From: Paenibacillus radicis (ex Gao et al. 2016)
Lineage (GTDB): Bacteria > Bacillota > Bacilli > Paenibacillales > Paenibacillaceae
Assembly: GCF_014641555.1 (NCBI RefSeq)
Contig: NZ_BMHY01000002.1
Location: forward strand, 534,428-598,427
Length of the DNA: 64,000 nucleotides
Direction of reading: 5' to 3'
Shown piece after piece: positions 1 through 7,804 of the stretch (its first letter is position 1; each line of letters starts with the position of its first letter). Both the position numbers and the translations under genes were made by a program. Under the pieces are notes generated by a model. It was not told the DNA's origin. It was given only the letters and a program-made list of their open reading frames with translations, and made no database searches.

Positions 1-1
1 C

Positions 2-706
2 CGTGTGATGGTACGTACGCTGGCCGAATGCGGAGCGGATATCGTCATTCATTATTTGAGCAATGAAAGCAAGGCTTTGGAGTTGAAGCGGGAAGTTGAG
101 GCGCTAGGCCGCCGGGCCATTGCGGTTCAGGGGAATGTCACGAAGCAAGACGATATCGAGCGGATCAAGACGGAGGCTGCCGAGCAATTGGGGACAGTTA
201 ATATCGTTGTTGCAAACGCTGTCATCCAGTACCAATGGACAAGCATTCTGGAGCAGTCGGCTTCCGATTATGAAAGCCAGTTCGAATCCTGCGTCATGCA
301 AAGCGTATATTTGGCGAAGGCCTTCGTGCCGGCGATGATCGAGCAAGGGAAAGGCGGCCGTTTTATCGGCATTAACACCGAGTGCGCCATGCAAAACTTC
401 CCCAACCAATCCGCCTATACGGCAGGCAAACGGGGAATGGACGGTATTTACCGCGTTCTTGCGAAAGAAGTTGGTGCCCACCAAATTACCGTTAATCAGG
501 TGGCACCTGGGTGGACCATCAGCGACCGCGACCGGGAAGCTCAGTCCGAACGCAATGAGCAATATGAAAGCAGCGTGCCGCTGAAGCGCCGGGGAAGCGA
601 TCAAGAAATCGCCAACACGGTTGCGTTTCTCGCATCGGATCTGTCGAGCTTCATAACGGGTGCTTATATCCCGGTCAATGGCGGCAACGTGATACCGGCG
701 ATTTAA
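2..706 (+). CDS. Short-chain dehydrogenase/reductase (SDR), 5' end outside window
   Basis: This is an NAD(P)-dependent SDR oxidoreductase missing its N-terminus. The glycine-rich TGxxxGIG cofactor loop should lie about 20 residues before the first visible base, so the start is outside the window. Visible family marks are the acidic-strand region ADIVIHYL, a VVANAV segment where classical SDRs have NNAG, the active-site YTAGK (YxxxK), and the PGW plus GAYIPVNGG tail typical of 3-oxoacyl-ACP-reductase-like SDRs. Thr stands 13 residues before the active-site Tyr, where Ser is usual. The substrate cannot be deduced. The reading frame stops 15 nt before the next gene. Confidence 0.85.
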   Translation, partial: RVMVRTLAECGADIVIHYLSNESKALELKREVEALGRRAIAVQGNVTKQDDIERIKTEAAEQLGTVNIVVANAVIQYQWTSILEQSASDYESQFESCVMQSVYLAKAFVPAMIEQGKGGRFIGINTECAMQNFPNQSAYTAGKRGMDGIYRVLAKEVGAHQITVNQVAPGWTISDRDREAQSERNEQYESSVPLKRRGSDQEIANTVAFLASDLSSFITGAYIPVNGGNVIPAI

Positions 707-721
707 GGGTTGTGAACTATT

Positions 722-1210
722 TTGGACTATATGGAGTATCTAAGTTCTAATAGTGAAGTCATTCAGTGTAAAGTTGAAAATGCTCTTGAAAAATATCGAG
801 CTGAACCAGTCGGAGACGGTTACATTGATATTATTACGGATTTTCAATTTGTAGAGGGATTCATACTTGAACTTACAAGTATCGGTATCGCTATTAATAG
901 AGTGACTTGGTGGTGTCATTGCTATAACGAAAAGAAAGGTTGCCCTCATGGTATGGGAGGACCACAAAGTCAGTACAATGAAGGATGGTATAGCGAATTG
1001 GGGAATGACATCGATGTTATTGAAATTTCTCAATCCAGCTATGAACTACTGGAACAGGAAGTATCGCTTGATAGAGTCAAAGCAATAAATGAGACCATTC
1101 TGAACGGTCTAATAAAATATTCAAAAAGCGAACGTTTTAGAGATTGTGATACGCCGGCATTATGGCTCCATGTACCAGATGAATGGAAAAGATTGAACAC
1201 TATGAAATAA
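722..1210 (+). CDS. Uncharacterised AT-rich protein with WWCHC...GCPHGMGGP motif
   Basis: A 162-residue soluble protein that I do not recognise as a named family. It has no signal peptide or membrane segment. The centre carries a distinctive Cys/His cluster, WWCHC followed about seven residues later by GCPHGMGGPQS, and then a YxEGWYSE stretch; this could bind metal or be structural. Translation may start at TTG 722 or at ATG 731; neither has a clear ribosome binding site. By eye the base composition is clearly more AT-rich than the flanking genes, and it sits between an SDR gene and a repeat-bearing spacer, as is common for small transferred or immunity-type genes. That role is only a guess. 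Confidence 0.7.
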   Translation: MDYMEYLSSNSEVIQCKVENALEKYRAEPVGDGYIDIITDFQFVEGFILELTSIGIAINRVTWWCHCYNEKKGCPHGMGGPQSQYNEGWYSELGNDIDVIEISQSSYELLEQEVSLDRVKAINETILNGLIKYSKSERFRDCDTPALWLHVPDEWKRLNTMK

Positions 1211-1271
1211 TCTCTTTATAGGGAGTTAATCGCTCCATTCACAAACTAATCTTCCTACGCTGAACGAGAAA

Positions 1272-1458
1272 CAAAATGTAAAAGTGCAGGTTGAAGAGCC
1301 CAAAATGATCCGGAAATAGCTATCAAAATGTAAAAGTGCATTTGGAATGCTAGAATTTCGACCTTTTGGGGCTTTTTAGACCAATCAGCCTGCACTTTTG
1401 CATTTTGAAGCGATAAATCGTAGAAAAACGTGCTTACAAACTGCAGTTTTACATTTTG
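1272..1458. repeat. Dispersed palindromic repeat, copy A
   Basis: Four related 17-nt units lie in this gene-free spacer: CAAAATGTAAAAGTGCA at 1272-1288 and again at 1324-1340, then the reverse forms TGCACTTTTGCATTTTG at 1391-1407 and TGCAGTTTTACATTTTG at 1442-1458. The arrangement (two forward, two reverse) lets the outer and inner pairs form a long nested hairpin. The same four-part layout, with conserved stretches between units (for example a CCAATCA before unit 3 and GAAATCG or GATAAATCG after it), recurs at 50331-50514 and, interrupted, at 23635-24583. No ORF or transposase lies inside. It behaves like a MITE or an intergenic palindromic repeat; its function is unknown. Confidence 0.85.
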
Positions 1459-1488
1459 AGTGCCGAATAGTCCTTAGTCTGCTTTATG

Positions 1489-1659
1489 CGCGCAGCGACC
1501 CCGGCGTGAGCTGCATGCCATCAGGGTAAGCATAGCGATACGAGTTCAGGATGACATTTCGCAGGTTCTATCCATTGTTCATCGTGTAGACGATGGGAGA
1601 ATGGAATCAAGAACGGCAAGAACGGCAGCATGAACCGAAACGCGCAGCGACCCCGGCGT
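1489..1659. repeat. Pair of 19-bp perfect direct repeats
   Basis: CGCGCAGCGACCCCGGCGT occurs at 1489-1507 and identically at 1641-1659. The 133 bp between them hold a small hairpin (near 1571-1606) and no gene. The rest of the 1211-1747 spacer holds repeat copy A and the downstream terminator; I see nothing else in it. The pair could be the scar of an insertion or a duplicated structural element. Confidence 0.7.
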
Positions 1660-1698
1660 ATGATGCGTGTCACAGACTCACAGTATGATCACTTAATG

Positions 1699-1735
1699 AA
1701 AAAAAGGCTGCCGAGATTTTCTCTCGGCAGCCTTT
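1699..1735 (-). terminator. Intrinsic terminator of the aldose epimerase gene
   Basis: Perfect 13-bp stem AAAGGCTGCCGAG / CTCGGCAGCCTTT. On the minus strand it is followed by a run of T. It lies just after the stop codon of the minus-strand gene at 1748. Confidence 0.9.
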
Positions 1736-1747
1736 CTGCACACTAAA

Positions 1748-2749
1748 TTACAACTGAACGACATACAGTCGTCCCGACTGCTCCCAAATACCGCCTGGCT
1801 CAAGCGAGACCAAGCCGGTTTGCTCCGCCGGAAGATCAACGTTTGGCGCGTTGACGAGGTTCAACTGCGGCTCCGGGCAAAAGAATTTGCCTGACGGATG
1901 CTGATTCCACACCATCCATTGCTTGTAACCAGTACCCACATCGTAGACGAGCTTGACGTTCTCGAGGCTGTCAGTCAGCTCCATCCGGTTGCTGCCGTTA
2001 CGGGACTGCGCCGTGTAGTGATTGTCCATAGGCGCCCAGAACGGGTGAACGCCAGTCGTTTTGAGCGCTTCCTCTTCAGCAGTCAACGGCTGGAACTTGC
2101 CCGTCGGCAGCATACGGTCGCTGAGCTCCCAGCGCTCGCCGACTGTTATCGTAATTTTGCAATCGTCAGCAGTGCTGTTTGGCGCGAATGGCGCATTGAT
2201 CGCTGTATGGAAGCCAATCATGTTAGGCATCGCTTCTTGGCCTTCATTATGTACCGACACATGCTGCAGCAGTCCATCGCCGTTAAGCGAGTAACGCAGC
2301 TTGATGGAGAACTGATGAGGCAGGTATTGGAAAATCGAGTGGCTTTCGTCGACAGACAGCTTCAGTACGACAAAGCTTTCCGTTTTCGTTACGCCGAAGT
2401 CCTCAACGCTCCATACAGCCGTATGTGCAAAACCGTGCAGGGAGTTTCCTGTCCGGGGCTCATTAACCGGGAATTGGTACGTCCGTCCGTTCCATTCAAA
2501 GCGTCCGCCATCGTAGCGGTTGGGAGGGAACAGCAGCGGAATGCCGTGGATGCCGGGATTCGCTTTGAAGCCTTCCATTTCATCGGCTGCCGGCTCATGC
2601 AGAAAACGATAGTTTTTGTCCGTGTCGCGGAATGCGATAAGATTGGCTCCTACTTCAGGAAGTACGGCCGCCTGGTAGCTGTTCCACTCCAGCCAAACCG
2701 CTTTTTCACCATTGAAGTTTTGTTCATATGCTTGTCCTTGTGCGCTCAT
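1748..2749 (-). CDS. Aldose 1-epimerase (mutarotase) family protein
   Basis: A 333-residue cytosolic galactose-mutarotase-like protein that probably interconverts the anomers of a free or modified hexose. Supporting features are the all-beta sequence, the GANLIAFRD strand near residue 35, the NRYDGGRFEWNG turn, the conserved substrate-site NSLHGF around residue 102, and a C-terminal MVWNQHPSGKFFCPEPQ segment typical of the family. Length agrees with family members. The ATG at 2749 is preceded by an AGGAGGTCC-type ribosome site. It is monocistronic, with its own terminator. The exact sugar is not predictable. Confidence 0.9.
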   Translation of the reverse strand: MSAQGQAYEQNFNGEKAVWLEWNSYQAAVLPEVGANLIAFRDTDKNYRFLHEPAADEMEGFKANPGIHGIPLLFPPNRYDGGRFEWNGRTYQFPVNEPRTGNSLHGFAHTAVWSVEDFGVTKTESFVVLKLSVDESHSIFQYLPHQFSIKLRYSLNGDGLLQHVSVHNEGQEAMPNMIGFHTAINAPFAPNSTADDCKITITVGERWELSDRMLPTGKFQPLTAEEEALKTTGVHPFWAPMDNHYTAQSRNGSNRMELTDSLENVKLVYDVGTGYKQWMVWNQHPSGKFFCPEPQLNLVNAPNVDLPAEQTGLVSLEPGGIWEQSGRLYVVQL

Positions 2750-2811
2750 TATGGACCTCCTAGTTATGAATGCGATATATCTCTGCCTAGAATAACAGGA
2801 TCACCCGCAAC

Positions 2812-2852
2812 AAACAACCGCCGCATTCCGTTAGGGACGGAACGCGGCGGCT
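2812..2852 (-). terminator. Terminator of the LytTR gene
   Basis: The stem CCGCCGC-ATTCCGT / ACGGAA-CGCGGCGG lies just beyond the stop of the minus-strand gene at 2864, and a T-rich tract follows on that strand. Confidence 0.75.
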
Positions 2853-2863
2853 TCGGGTATTCA

Positions 2864-3226
2864 CTATGGCGTGATGCGCAGCTCACTTTCAATCGCCCGC
2901 TGCATGAACAGCTTCTGAATGACATATTGCTTTCTGCGCGGTACCGGCAGCTGCTTGCATTCGGAGTGCTCACCTCCGAAATAGACAATTCCGCCAGCGA
3001 TCGATTTGATCTTGCCAATGTTAATGTAGATATTGGAGCTTACCTGGAAGAAGCTGCGCTCCTGCGTAAGCTTCTGAATCTGTTCGGCAGTCATTCTTTT
3101 CTTTATATTGTAGTTTCTGCCGTGAAAGCTAACCAACTCAAGCGAGCCGATCTTAAAGAAGAGCACATCTGATTCCAAATCGAAATCCTCATATACATTC
3201 CTTCCGCTCAGCGTCGAATTCATCAT
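2864..3226 (-). CDS. Stand-alone LytTR-type DNA-binding regulator
   Basis: A 120-residue protein consisting almost only of a LytTR DNA-binding domain. The DVLFFKIGSLELVSFHGRNY strand region, the QIQKL...FFQVSSNIYINIGKIKSI core and the terminal VPRRKQYV match the fold in which the usual motif is FFRIHRSYLVN. No receiver domain is present, so activity is probably set by expression level or another ligand. It is divergent from the lactonase gene, and the 180-bp spacer between them holds a cre box. It may regulate itself or its neighbour; that is inference. Confidence 0.8.
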   Translation of the reverse strand: MMNSTLSGRNVYEDFDLESDVLFFKIGSLELVSFHGRNYNIKKRMTAEQIQKLTQERSFFQVSSNIYINIGKIKSIAGGIVYFGGEHSECKQLPVPRRKQYVIQKLFMQRAIESELRITP

Positions 3227-3262
3227 TCCGCATTCCCCCTTTTGAAATGTGAACCACTGAAA

Positions 3263-3276
3263 TGTTAGCGCTTACA
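3263..3276. promoter_or_regulatory. Candidate CcpA binding site (cre)
   Basis: TGTTAGCGCTTACA fits the catabolite responsive element consensus TGWNANCGNTNWCA. It lies in the spacer between the divergent LytTR gene and the lactonase gene, so either could be under carbon catabolite control. Confidence 0.6.
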
Positions 3277-3408
3277 TTATATCACGCCATTCGGCCTTTG
3301 AAAAGCATTTTTTGGGCTTTTAATTATAATTCCCCTTGAATTGGGAATCAGGCAGGCTTATGCTAAGAGCATCGCTTTGCAAACTATTCGAAACGGAGTT
3401 GTTTGAAC

Positions 3409-4497
3409 ATGACGAGAAAGCCATATGAAGGCCTTGTATATATTGGTTCCTACGGAACTGCGGAGCAAGCTACGGTCCGCGTTGGCCGGTTTGACGGGGC
3501 TGCAGGAACGTTGACGGTGGAGCAAGAGTTGTCGTCGGCAGAAAACGCATCCTTTCTTGCGCTTCATCCATCAGGCGGACAGCTTTATGCCGTAAGCGAA
3601 ACGGCAGAAACAGACGGAGCTGTAGGAGGCTCAGTTATCGCTTATGCCGTTGATCCAGCGAGTGGCAAGCTTACGCTCATAAATCGCGAGTTGACCCATG
3701 GCGCTCACCCGTGCTACGTCAGCACGGATGCTGCAGGCCAGTCCTTGTACATAGCCAACTATTCTGGGGGAAATGCCGTCCGCCTTCCTATTCAAGAGGA
3801 TGGATCATTGGCTTCGAATACGGCTTTGGTGCGTGAAAACGCGCAATTAGGGCCAAACGCGGCTCGCCAAGAGGCTCCTCATGCACACGCCATCGTGCCA
3901 AACGGCTCTTTCGTCTATGTAACGGATCTAGGCACCGATTCGATTCATATTTATAAAGAAGAGAATGGCGGGCTGTCCTATCTGTCCGCAGGCAAGACCC
4001 CTGCAGGAGCAGGCCCGCGCCACATCGTATTCCATACCGATCTTCCTTATGCATACGTAATTAATGAGCTTGACTCTACAGTGACGATTTTTGAGGCGGA
4101 CGGGTCTAACGGTCATTTAACCGCGATTCAGACTATTTCTGCGCTGCCGGCCGACTACACAGGAAAAAGCGACGCGGCAGACATTCACTTGTCGCCGTCC
4201 GGCCGCTTCTTGTATACCTCCAACCGCGGCCATGACAGCATTGCCGTATTTGCAGTCGATCAGCAAACGGGTTTGCTGACGGCTGTCCAGCATGAGCCTT
4301 GCGGCGGCCAAACGCCGCGCAACTTCGCCATCACGCCGGACGGGGGCCAACTGCTTGTTGCGCACCAGACGACAGGCTCCATTTCTTTGTTTGATATTGA
4401 CGAAGAGTCCGGAAAAATCACGTTCCACGGCAAGCTGCTTGATGTGCAAGCGCCGGTCTGCATTCGTTTCGGTAAGGAAACGACGGAATCATTTTGA
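3409..4497 (+). CDS. Lactonase family beta-propeller protein (6-phosphogluconolactonase-like)
   Basis: A 362-residue seven-bladed propeller of the YkgB/Pgl lactonase family, which hydrolyses 6-phosphogluconolactone or a related sugar lactone in the cytosol. Typical family signatures are VYIGSYG near the start, FLALHPSGGQLYAVSE, HAIVPNGSFVYVTDLGTD, GAGPRHIVFH, SPSGRFLYTSNRGHDSIAVF and QTPRNFAITPDG. ATG 3409 is preferred over the in-frame TTG 3403, because GGAG at 3395-3398 is 10 nt before the ATG but only 4 nt before the TTG. A transporter gene follows 23 nt downstream, suggesting an operon. A cre box upstream fits a role in carbon metabolism. Confidence 0.9.
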   Translation: MTRKPYEGLVYIGSYGTAEQATVRVGRFDGAAGTLTVEQELSSAENASFLALHPSGGQLYAVSETAETDGAVGGSVIAYAVDPASGKLTLINRELTHGAHPCYVSTDAAGQSLYIANYSGGNAVRLPIQEDGSLASNTALVRENAQLGPNAARQEAPHAHAIVPNGSFVYVTDLGTDSIHIYKEENGGLSYLSAGKTPAGAGPRHIVFHTDLPYAYVINELDSTVTIFEADGSNGHLTAIQTISALPADYTGKSDAADIHLSPSGRFLYTSNRGHDSIAVFAVDQQTGLLTAVQHEPCGGQTPRNFAITPDGGQLLVAHQTTGSISLFDIDEESGKITFHGKLLDVQAPVCIRFGKETTESF

Positions 4498-4520
4498 GAA
4501 CCTAAAGGAAGTGTTGGGTA

Positions 4521-5750
4521 GTGTCCGCTCAGTCATCGCCATCGGCATCTGCTGCCGTTAAGCAAAGTACTGTTTTTTCCATTCTTGTCGCAATTAGCTC
4601 TGTTCACATGTTGAATGATTCGATGCAATCGGTCGTATCTGCGCTTTTTCCAATTGTGGAAAATTCGCTTGGCCTGAAGCTGGGGCAGATCGGCTGGATC
4701 GCTTTTACGCTTAATATGACTTCATCCGTGCTGCAGCCTGTCGTTGGTATTCTGTCGGATAAAAAGCCTGCTCCCTGGATGCTTCCAGTCGGGATGGCTT
4801 GCAGTATGGTGGGGATGGCGGGACTTGCTTATGCCCCGAATTTCTGGCTGCTGCTGCTCGCCGTCGTATTCGTCGGCTTAGGTTCCGCAGTCTTTCATCC
4901 GGAAGGTTCCCGCGTCGTGTACTTTGCAGCTGGAGGAAGAAGGGGTCTGGCGCAATCAATCTATCAGGTAGGCGGGAATTTTGGTCAGGCATTGGCGCCG
5001 CTTATGACGATTTATATTTTCGTACCGTTAGGTCAACGGGGGGCTGTGCTTGGTACCTTCCTTGCGATTGCGGCGATTCTCATCCTGCTGCGGGTCGTTC
5101 CGTGGTATTCGGTTCAATTGGCTGAGAAGGGCAAGCCCGCGCCAAAAGCAAAACCGGGCGGAGGGACGACTGTCAGCTTACAGCCTCCTCTATATAGCAA
5201 TAGAACGATCGGTTTTGCGCTAAGCCTGCTGCTCGTTCTCGTATTTGCAAGATCGTGGTATGCGGCCGGGATTGGCAGCTTTTATCAATTTTTTCTGCAA
5301 AGTGAATATGGTTTGTCGATCAAGCAGGCGCAAGTGCCGTTGTTTCTGTTTATGGCTGCGGGTGTTGCGGGTACGTTTTTCGGAGGCATCTTGGCGGACC
5401 GGTTTGGCCGCAAGCAAATGATGCTCTTCTCCATTGCAGGCTCGGCGCCGTTTGCGCTGCTGCTGCCGCATTTGCCTATCGAGTGGGTGTATCCGATCAT
5501 TTTCGCCCTTGGATTTATACTGCAATCCGGCTTTGCCGTCAGCGTTGTTTATGCCCAGGAGCTTATGCCTGGTAAAGTGGGGATGGCTTCCGGGCTCGTG
5601 ACGGGTCTTGCATTTGGAATGGGCGGTCTGGGTGCTATCGCTTTCGGTACTGCGGCGGATCATTATGGTCTTGCGGATGTCATGGTGGCATGCAGCGTGC
5701 TGCCATTGTTCGGACTACTGTCTATTATGCTGCCGAAGGACCGTCGGTAA
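4521..5750 (+). CDS. MFS transporter, fosmidomycin-resistance (Fsr)-like
   Basis: A 409-residue, roughly 12-TM major facilitator. It resembles the Fsr/YfnC-type subgroup: a MLNDSMQSVVSALFP stretch in TM1, GILSDKKPAPW in the first cytoplasmic loop, GSAVFHPEGSRVVYFAAGG after TM4, QVGGNFGQALAPL in TM5, and GILADRFGRKQMM in the second-half loop. Members export small molecules; the substrate here is unknown. The start is GTG 4521, preceded by AAGGAAG at a normal distance. It lies 23 nt after the lactonase gene and is probably co-transcribed with it. Confidence 0.85.
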   Translation: MSAQSSPSASAAVKQSTVFSILVAISSVHMLNDSMQSVVSALFPIVENSLGLKLGQIGWIAFTLNMTSSVLQPVVGILSDKKPAPWMLPVGMACSMVGMAGLAYAPNFWLLLLAVVFVGLGSAVFHPEGSRVVYFAAGGRRGLAQSIYQVGGNFGQALAPLMTIYIFVPLGQRGAVLGTFLAIAAILILLRVVPWYSVQLAEKGKPAPKAKPGGGTTVSLQPPLYSNRTIGFALSLLLVLVFARSWYAAGIGSFYQFFLQSEYGLSIKQAQVPLFLFMAAGVAGTFFGGILADRFGRKQMMLFSIAGSAPFALLLPHLPIEWVYPIIFALGFILQSGFAVSVVYAQELMPGKVGMASGLVTGLAFGMGGLGAIAFGTAADHYGLADVMVACSVLPLFGLLSIMLPKDRR

Positions 5751-5784
5751 TAGTATAGAAGAGCTAGGAGAAGGGAGACGAGTA

Positions 5785-6411
5785 GTGGCAGGCGGATTGG
5801 AAAAGAAGGCTCATACGAAGGAAAGTTTCCTTGTTATTGTAGTATTAATTGTATCGCTTCTATCTTTCTGGCTTCTCTATAAGCTGGTTATCTACAAATG
5901 GTTTGAGCGCAGTCATATGACATTAGAATGGTATGCAATTGTCGTTGCCTTGCTTCCCTTTCTAATCCTCGCTCTCGGGTTTATCGTATTTAATTACAGA
6001 AAAGCGGCAATTCGCGCAACTAAAATAGAGCTAGCCTTTTTAATCGTATGGATTTCGATCATTCCGTTTCCTTCAGCAGCGCTGCTGTTCGAAAATGAAA
6101 AAGATACGCGGTATACTTACAATCGCTGGGTTAGCGAAGTAGAGTCTCGCGAGATGATGCTTCCCGATTTGCTCAAACAGAGAGATTTAATCGGCATCGA
6201 TCGTATGAAGGTTGTTGATCTTCTGGGCGCGCCTCATGATCCTTACGATTATCAAGAAGGCGAAAAGTTTATTTATTGGATGGGAGTAGAACGAGAGACG
6301 GAGGACAGTGTCTTTCGGAAGCAGCTAGTCATCCTGTTTGACGAGAAAAATAAATCCCGCGATTACGAAGTGAATGTCGTGGAACGGCCCAAACCCTCTC
6401 CTCCAGCCTAG
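5785..6411 (+). CDS. Membrane protein with C-terminal BamE/SmpA-like segment
   Basis: A 208-residue protein with three predicted membrane helices (about residues 12-32, 48-68 and 80-100), followed by a soluble tail. The tail contains MKVVDLLGAPHDPYDYQEGEKFIYWMG, quoted here only as the region at residues 148-174; it resembles the small BamE/SmpA-type fold, in which a helix and an LLGxP turn precede beta strands. The open frame continues upstream into the MFS gene, but GTG 5785 has a strong AGGAGAAGGGAGA site just before it. The gene starts 34 nt after the MFS stop. No function can be assigned. Confidence 0.7.
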   Translation: MAGGLEKKAHTKESFLVIVVLIVSLLSFWLLYKLVIYKWFERSHMTLEWYAIVVALLPFLILALGFIVFNYRKAAIRATKIELAFLIVWISIIPFPSAALLFENEKDTRYTYNRWVSEVESREMMLPDLLKQRDLIGIDRMKVVDLLGAPHDPYDYQEGEKFIYWMGVERETEDSVFRKQLVILFDEKNKSRDYEVNVVERPKPSPPA

Positions 6412-6431
6412 CTGGAGAAAGAGGGTTTTTC
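6391..6431 (+). terminator. Terminator overlapping the end of the membrane-protein gene
   Basis: AACCCTCT-CCTCCAG pairs with CTGGAG-AAAGAGGGTT and is followed by a T run. The left arm lies inside the last codons of the gene ending at 6411. Confidence 0.85.
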
Positions 6432-6506
6432 TTATGTTGAAATAAAACAAACAAAAGTGTATATTGTTTATATAATAAATAGACGTTATTGTGAGGTGTT
6501 TGTTTT

Positions 6507-7280
6507 ATGGAGATGACAGAGTTGTTCTGGACCTTCAGTTTAGAGGAGATTAAGAAAGGGTATGCCTATATCGGGGAAAAGGGGCATAGCCGTTGTCTGA
6601 TCTGCGGCGAGCAATTCGAAGATGGGGAGGTATTCCGGCTGCCGGGGGAAGACAAATGGTACGATGCCCGCAAATATGCCGCTTATCATGTAGAAACGGC
6701 GCATGGTTCCATGCTCGGCTATCTGCTTGGTTTGGATAAAAAAACGAATGGATTAACCGATCTGCAGAAAGATCTGATCCGAGATTTTGCAGCCGGTTTG
6801 TCTGATGCAGAGATTGTTAAGAAAGCAGGGAGCGGCAGCGCTTCGACCATCCGCAACCATCGTTTTGTGCTGAAGGAGAAGGCAAGGCAGGCGAAGCTGC
6901 TGTTGGCTGTTATAGAGCTGATGGAGGAAGGCGCGCCGCTGGAAACGCCGAAGTTTGTGCCCGTTCACCGCACAGCAACCCAAGTTGACGAGCGGTATGC
7001 GATAACCGAAGCGGAACAACAGTCGGTGTTGAAGCAATATTTTCCGCAGGGGCCGGACGGTCCGCTTACCCATATTCCGCGTAAAGAGAAGAAAAAGATT
7101 TCGATTCTTCGCCATATCGCTTCTTATTTTGAACCGGGACAGAGGTATACGGAGAAGCAGGTAAACGAACAGTTGAAGAAATTCTGGGAAGACGATTACG
7201 TGACGCTGCGCCGTTATTTAATCCAGTATGGATTTATGGACCGCGAGGAAAATTGCAGCGAATACTGGTTGAAGGTTTAG
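6507..7280 (+). CDS. DUF2087 regulator-like protein with Cys-pair and HTH regions
   Basis: A 257-residue soluble protein. The N-terminus has a CLICGEQF pair (a possible half zinc site). Residues about 83-130 look like a LuxR-type helix-turn-helix (LTDLQKDLIRDFAAGLSDAE, then STIRNHRFVLKEK). The last 85 residues match DUF2087: IPRKEKKKISILRHIASYF, YTEKQVNEQLKKF, DDYVTLRRYLIQYGFMDR. DUF2087 proteins are presumed transcription factors. A TATAAT at 6471-6476 may serve as -10, but I see no good -35. A GIY-YIG gene follows 41 nt later, a pairing that suggests joint function. Confidence 0.8.
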   Translation: MEMTELFWTFSLEEIKKGYAYIGEKGHSRCLICGEQFEDGEVFRLPGEDKWYDARKYAAYHVETAHGSMLGYLLGLDKKTNGLTDLQKDLIRDFAAGLSDAEIVKKAGSGSASTIRNHRFVLKEKARQAKLLLAVIELMEEGAPLETPKFVPVHRTATQVDERYAITEAEQQSVLKQYFPQGPDGPLTHIPRKEKKKISILRHIASYFEPGQRYTEKQVNEQLKKFWEDDYVTLRRYLIQYGFMDREENCSEYWLKV

Positions 7281-7321
7281 AGGAACAGGCGAAATTCAGA
7301 TTGCGATGAGAGGTGTCGTAA

Positions 7322-7732
7322 ATGAAAAAAGATGTGAAGAAGCAGCTAGCTGCCGACTATATGGAGCAGGAACGGGTTATGGGCGTGTATCAGATTGTGA
7401 ATCAGACGACCGGACGGATATTTGTCGGATCGTCTTCGAATATGAGCGGCGCATGGAGCCGGGCTCGTTTTGAACTGGATATGGGGATGCACAAATGCAA
7501 GCCGCTTCAAAACGATTGGAAAAAACAAGGCTTAGACGCCTTTACCTTTGAGATAGTCGATCGGCTGAAGCTGGAGGAGAAGCTTCGCTTTGATTATAAA
7601 GATGTTTTTTCGCTGCAGCAGGAAGGGCAAGCCGCTCAGCAGATCCGGCAGTACCGGAAGGATACACAAAAGCTGGAGCAGGTATGGTTGGAAAAGCTTC
7701 AAGAGCAAGGGATCGATATCTATAATGAGTAA
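7322..7732 (+). CDS. GIY-YIG domain protein
   Basis: A 136-residue protein whose N-terminal half is a GIY-YIG nuclease-like domain. GVYQIVNQTTGRIFVGSSSN around residues 21-40 corresponds to the GIY...YIG strands (here GVY and FVG), followed by a basic helix with WSRARFEL. The YIG Tyr is Phe, so catalytic activity is uncertain. The C-terminal half (about 85-136) is helical and charged. A GAGAGGTG site sits 5 nt before the ATG. It is very likely co-transcribed with the upstream DUF2087 gene. Confidence 0.8.
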   Translation: MKKDVKKQLAADYMEQERVMGVYQIVNQTTGRIFVGSSSNMSGAWSRARFELDMGMHKCKPLQNDWKKQGLDAFTFEIVDRLKLEEKLRFDYKDVFSLQQEGQAAQQIRQYRKDTQKLEQVWLEKLQEQGIDIYNE

Positions 7733-7757
7733 CTGCTAGACGATCATAGATTTGTAA

Positions 7758-7786
7758 TTGACAATAAAAGAAAAAAAAGGTAATAT
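7758..7786 (+). promoter_or_regulatory. Consensus sigma-A promoter of the SLH/giant-protein operon
   Basis: TTGACA at 7758-7763, a 17-bp spacer, then TAATAT at 7781-7786. Predicted transcription would begin near 7793, leaving a leader of about 110 nt before the SLH gene. The leader holds the hairpin described next. Confidence 0.75.
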
Positions 7787-7804
7787 GTAAATAATTTAGT
7801 AGCG

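Noticed and set aside
1898..3172. A plus-strand open frame of about 424 codons
   Set aside because: It is antisense to the aldose epimerase and LytTR genes, crosses two terminator or gene-end regions and resembles no protein family.
5608..5784. N-terminal extension of the membrane-protein gene ending at 6411
   Set aside because: The extension overlaps the MFS gene in another frame; GTG 5785 has a strong ribosome site and gives a clean membrane protein.
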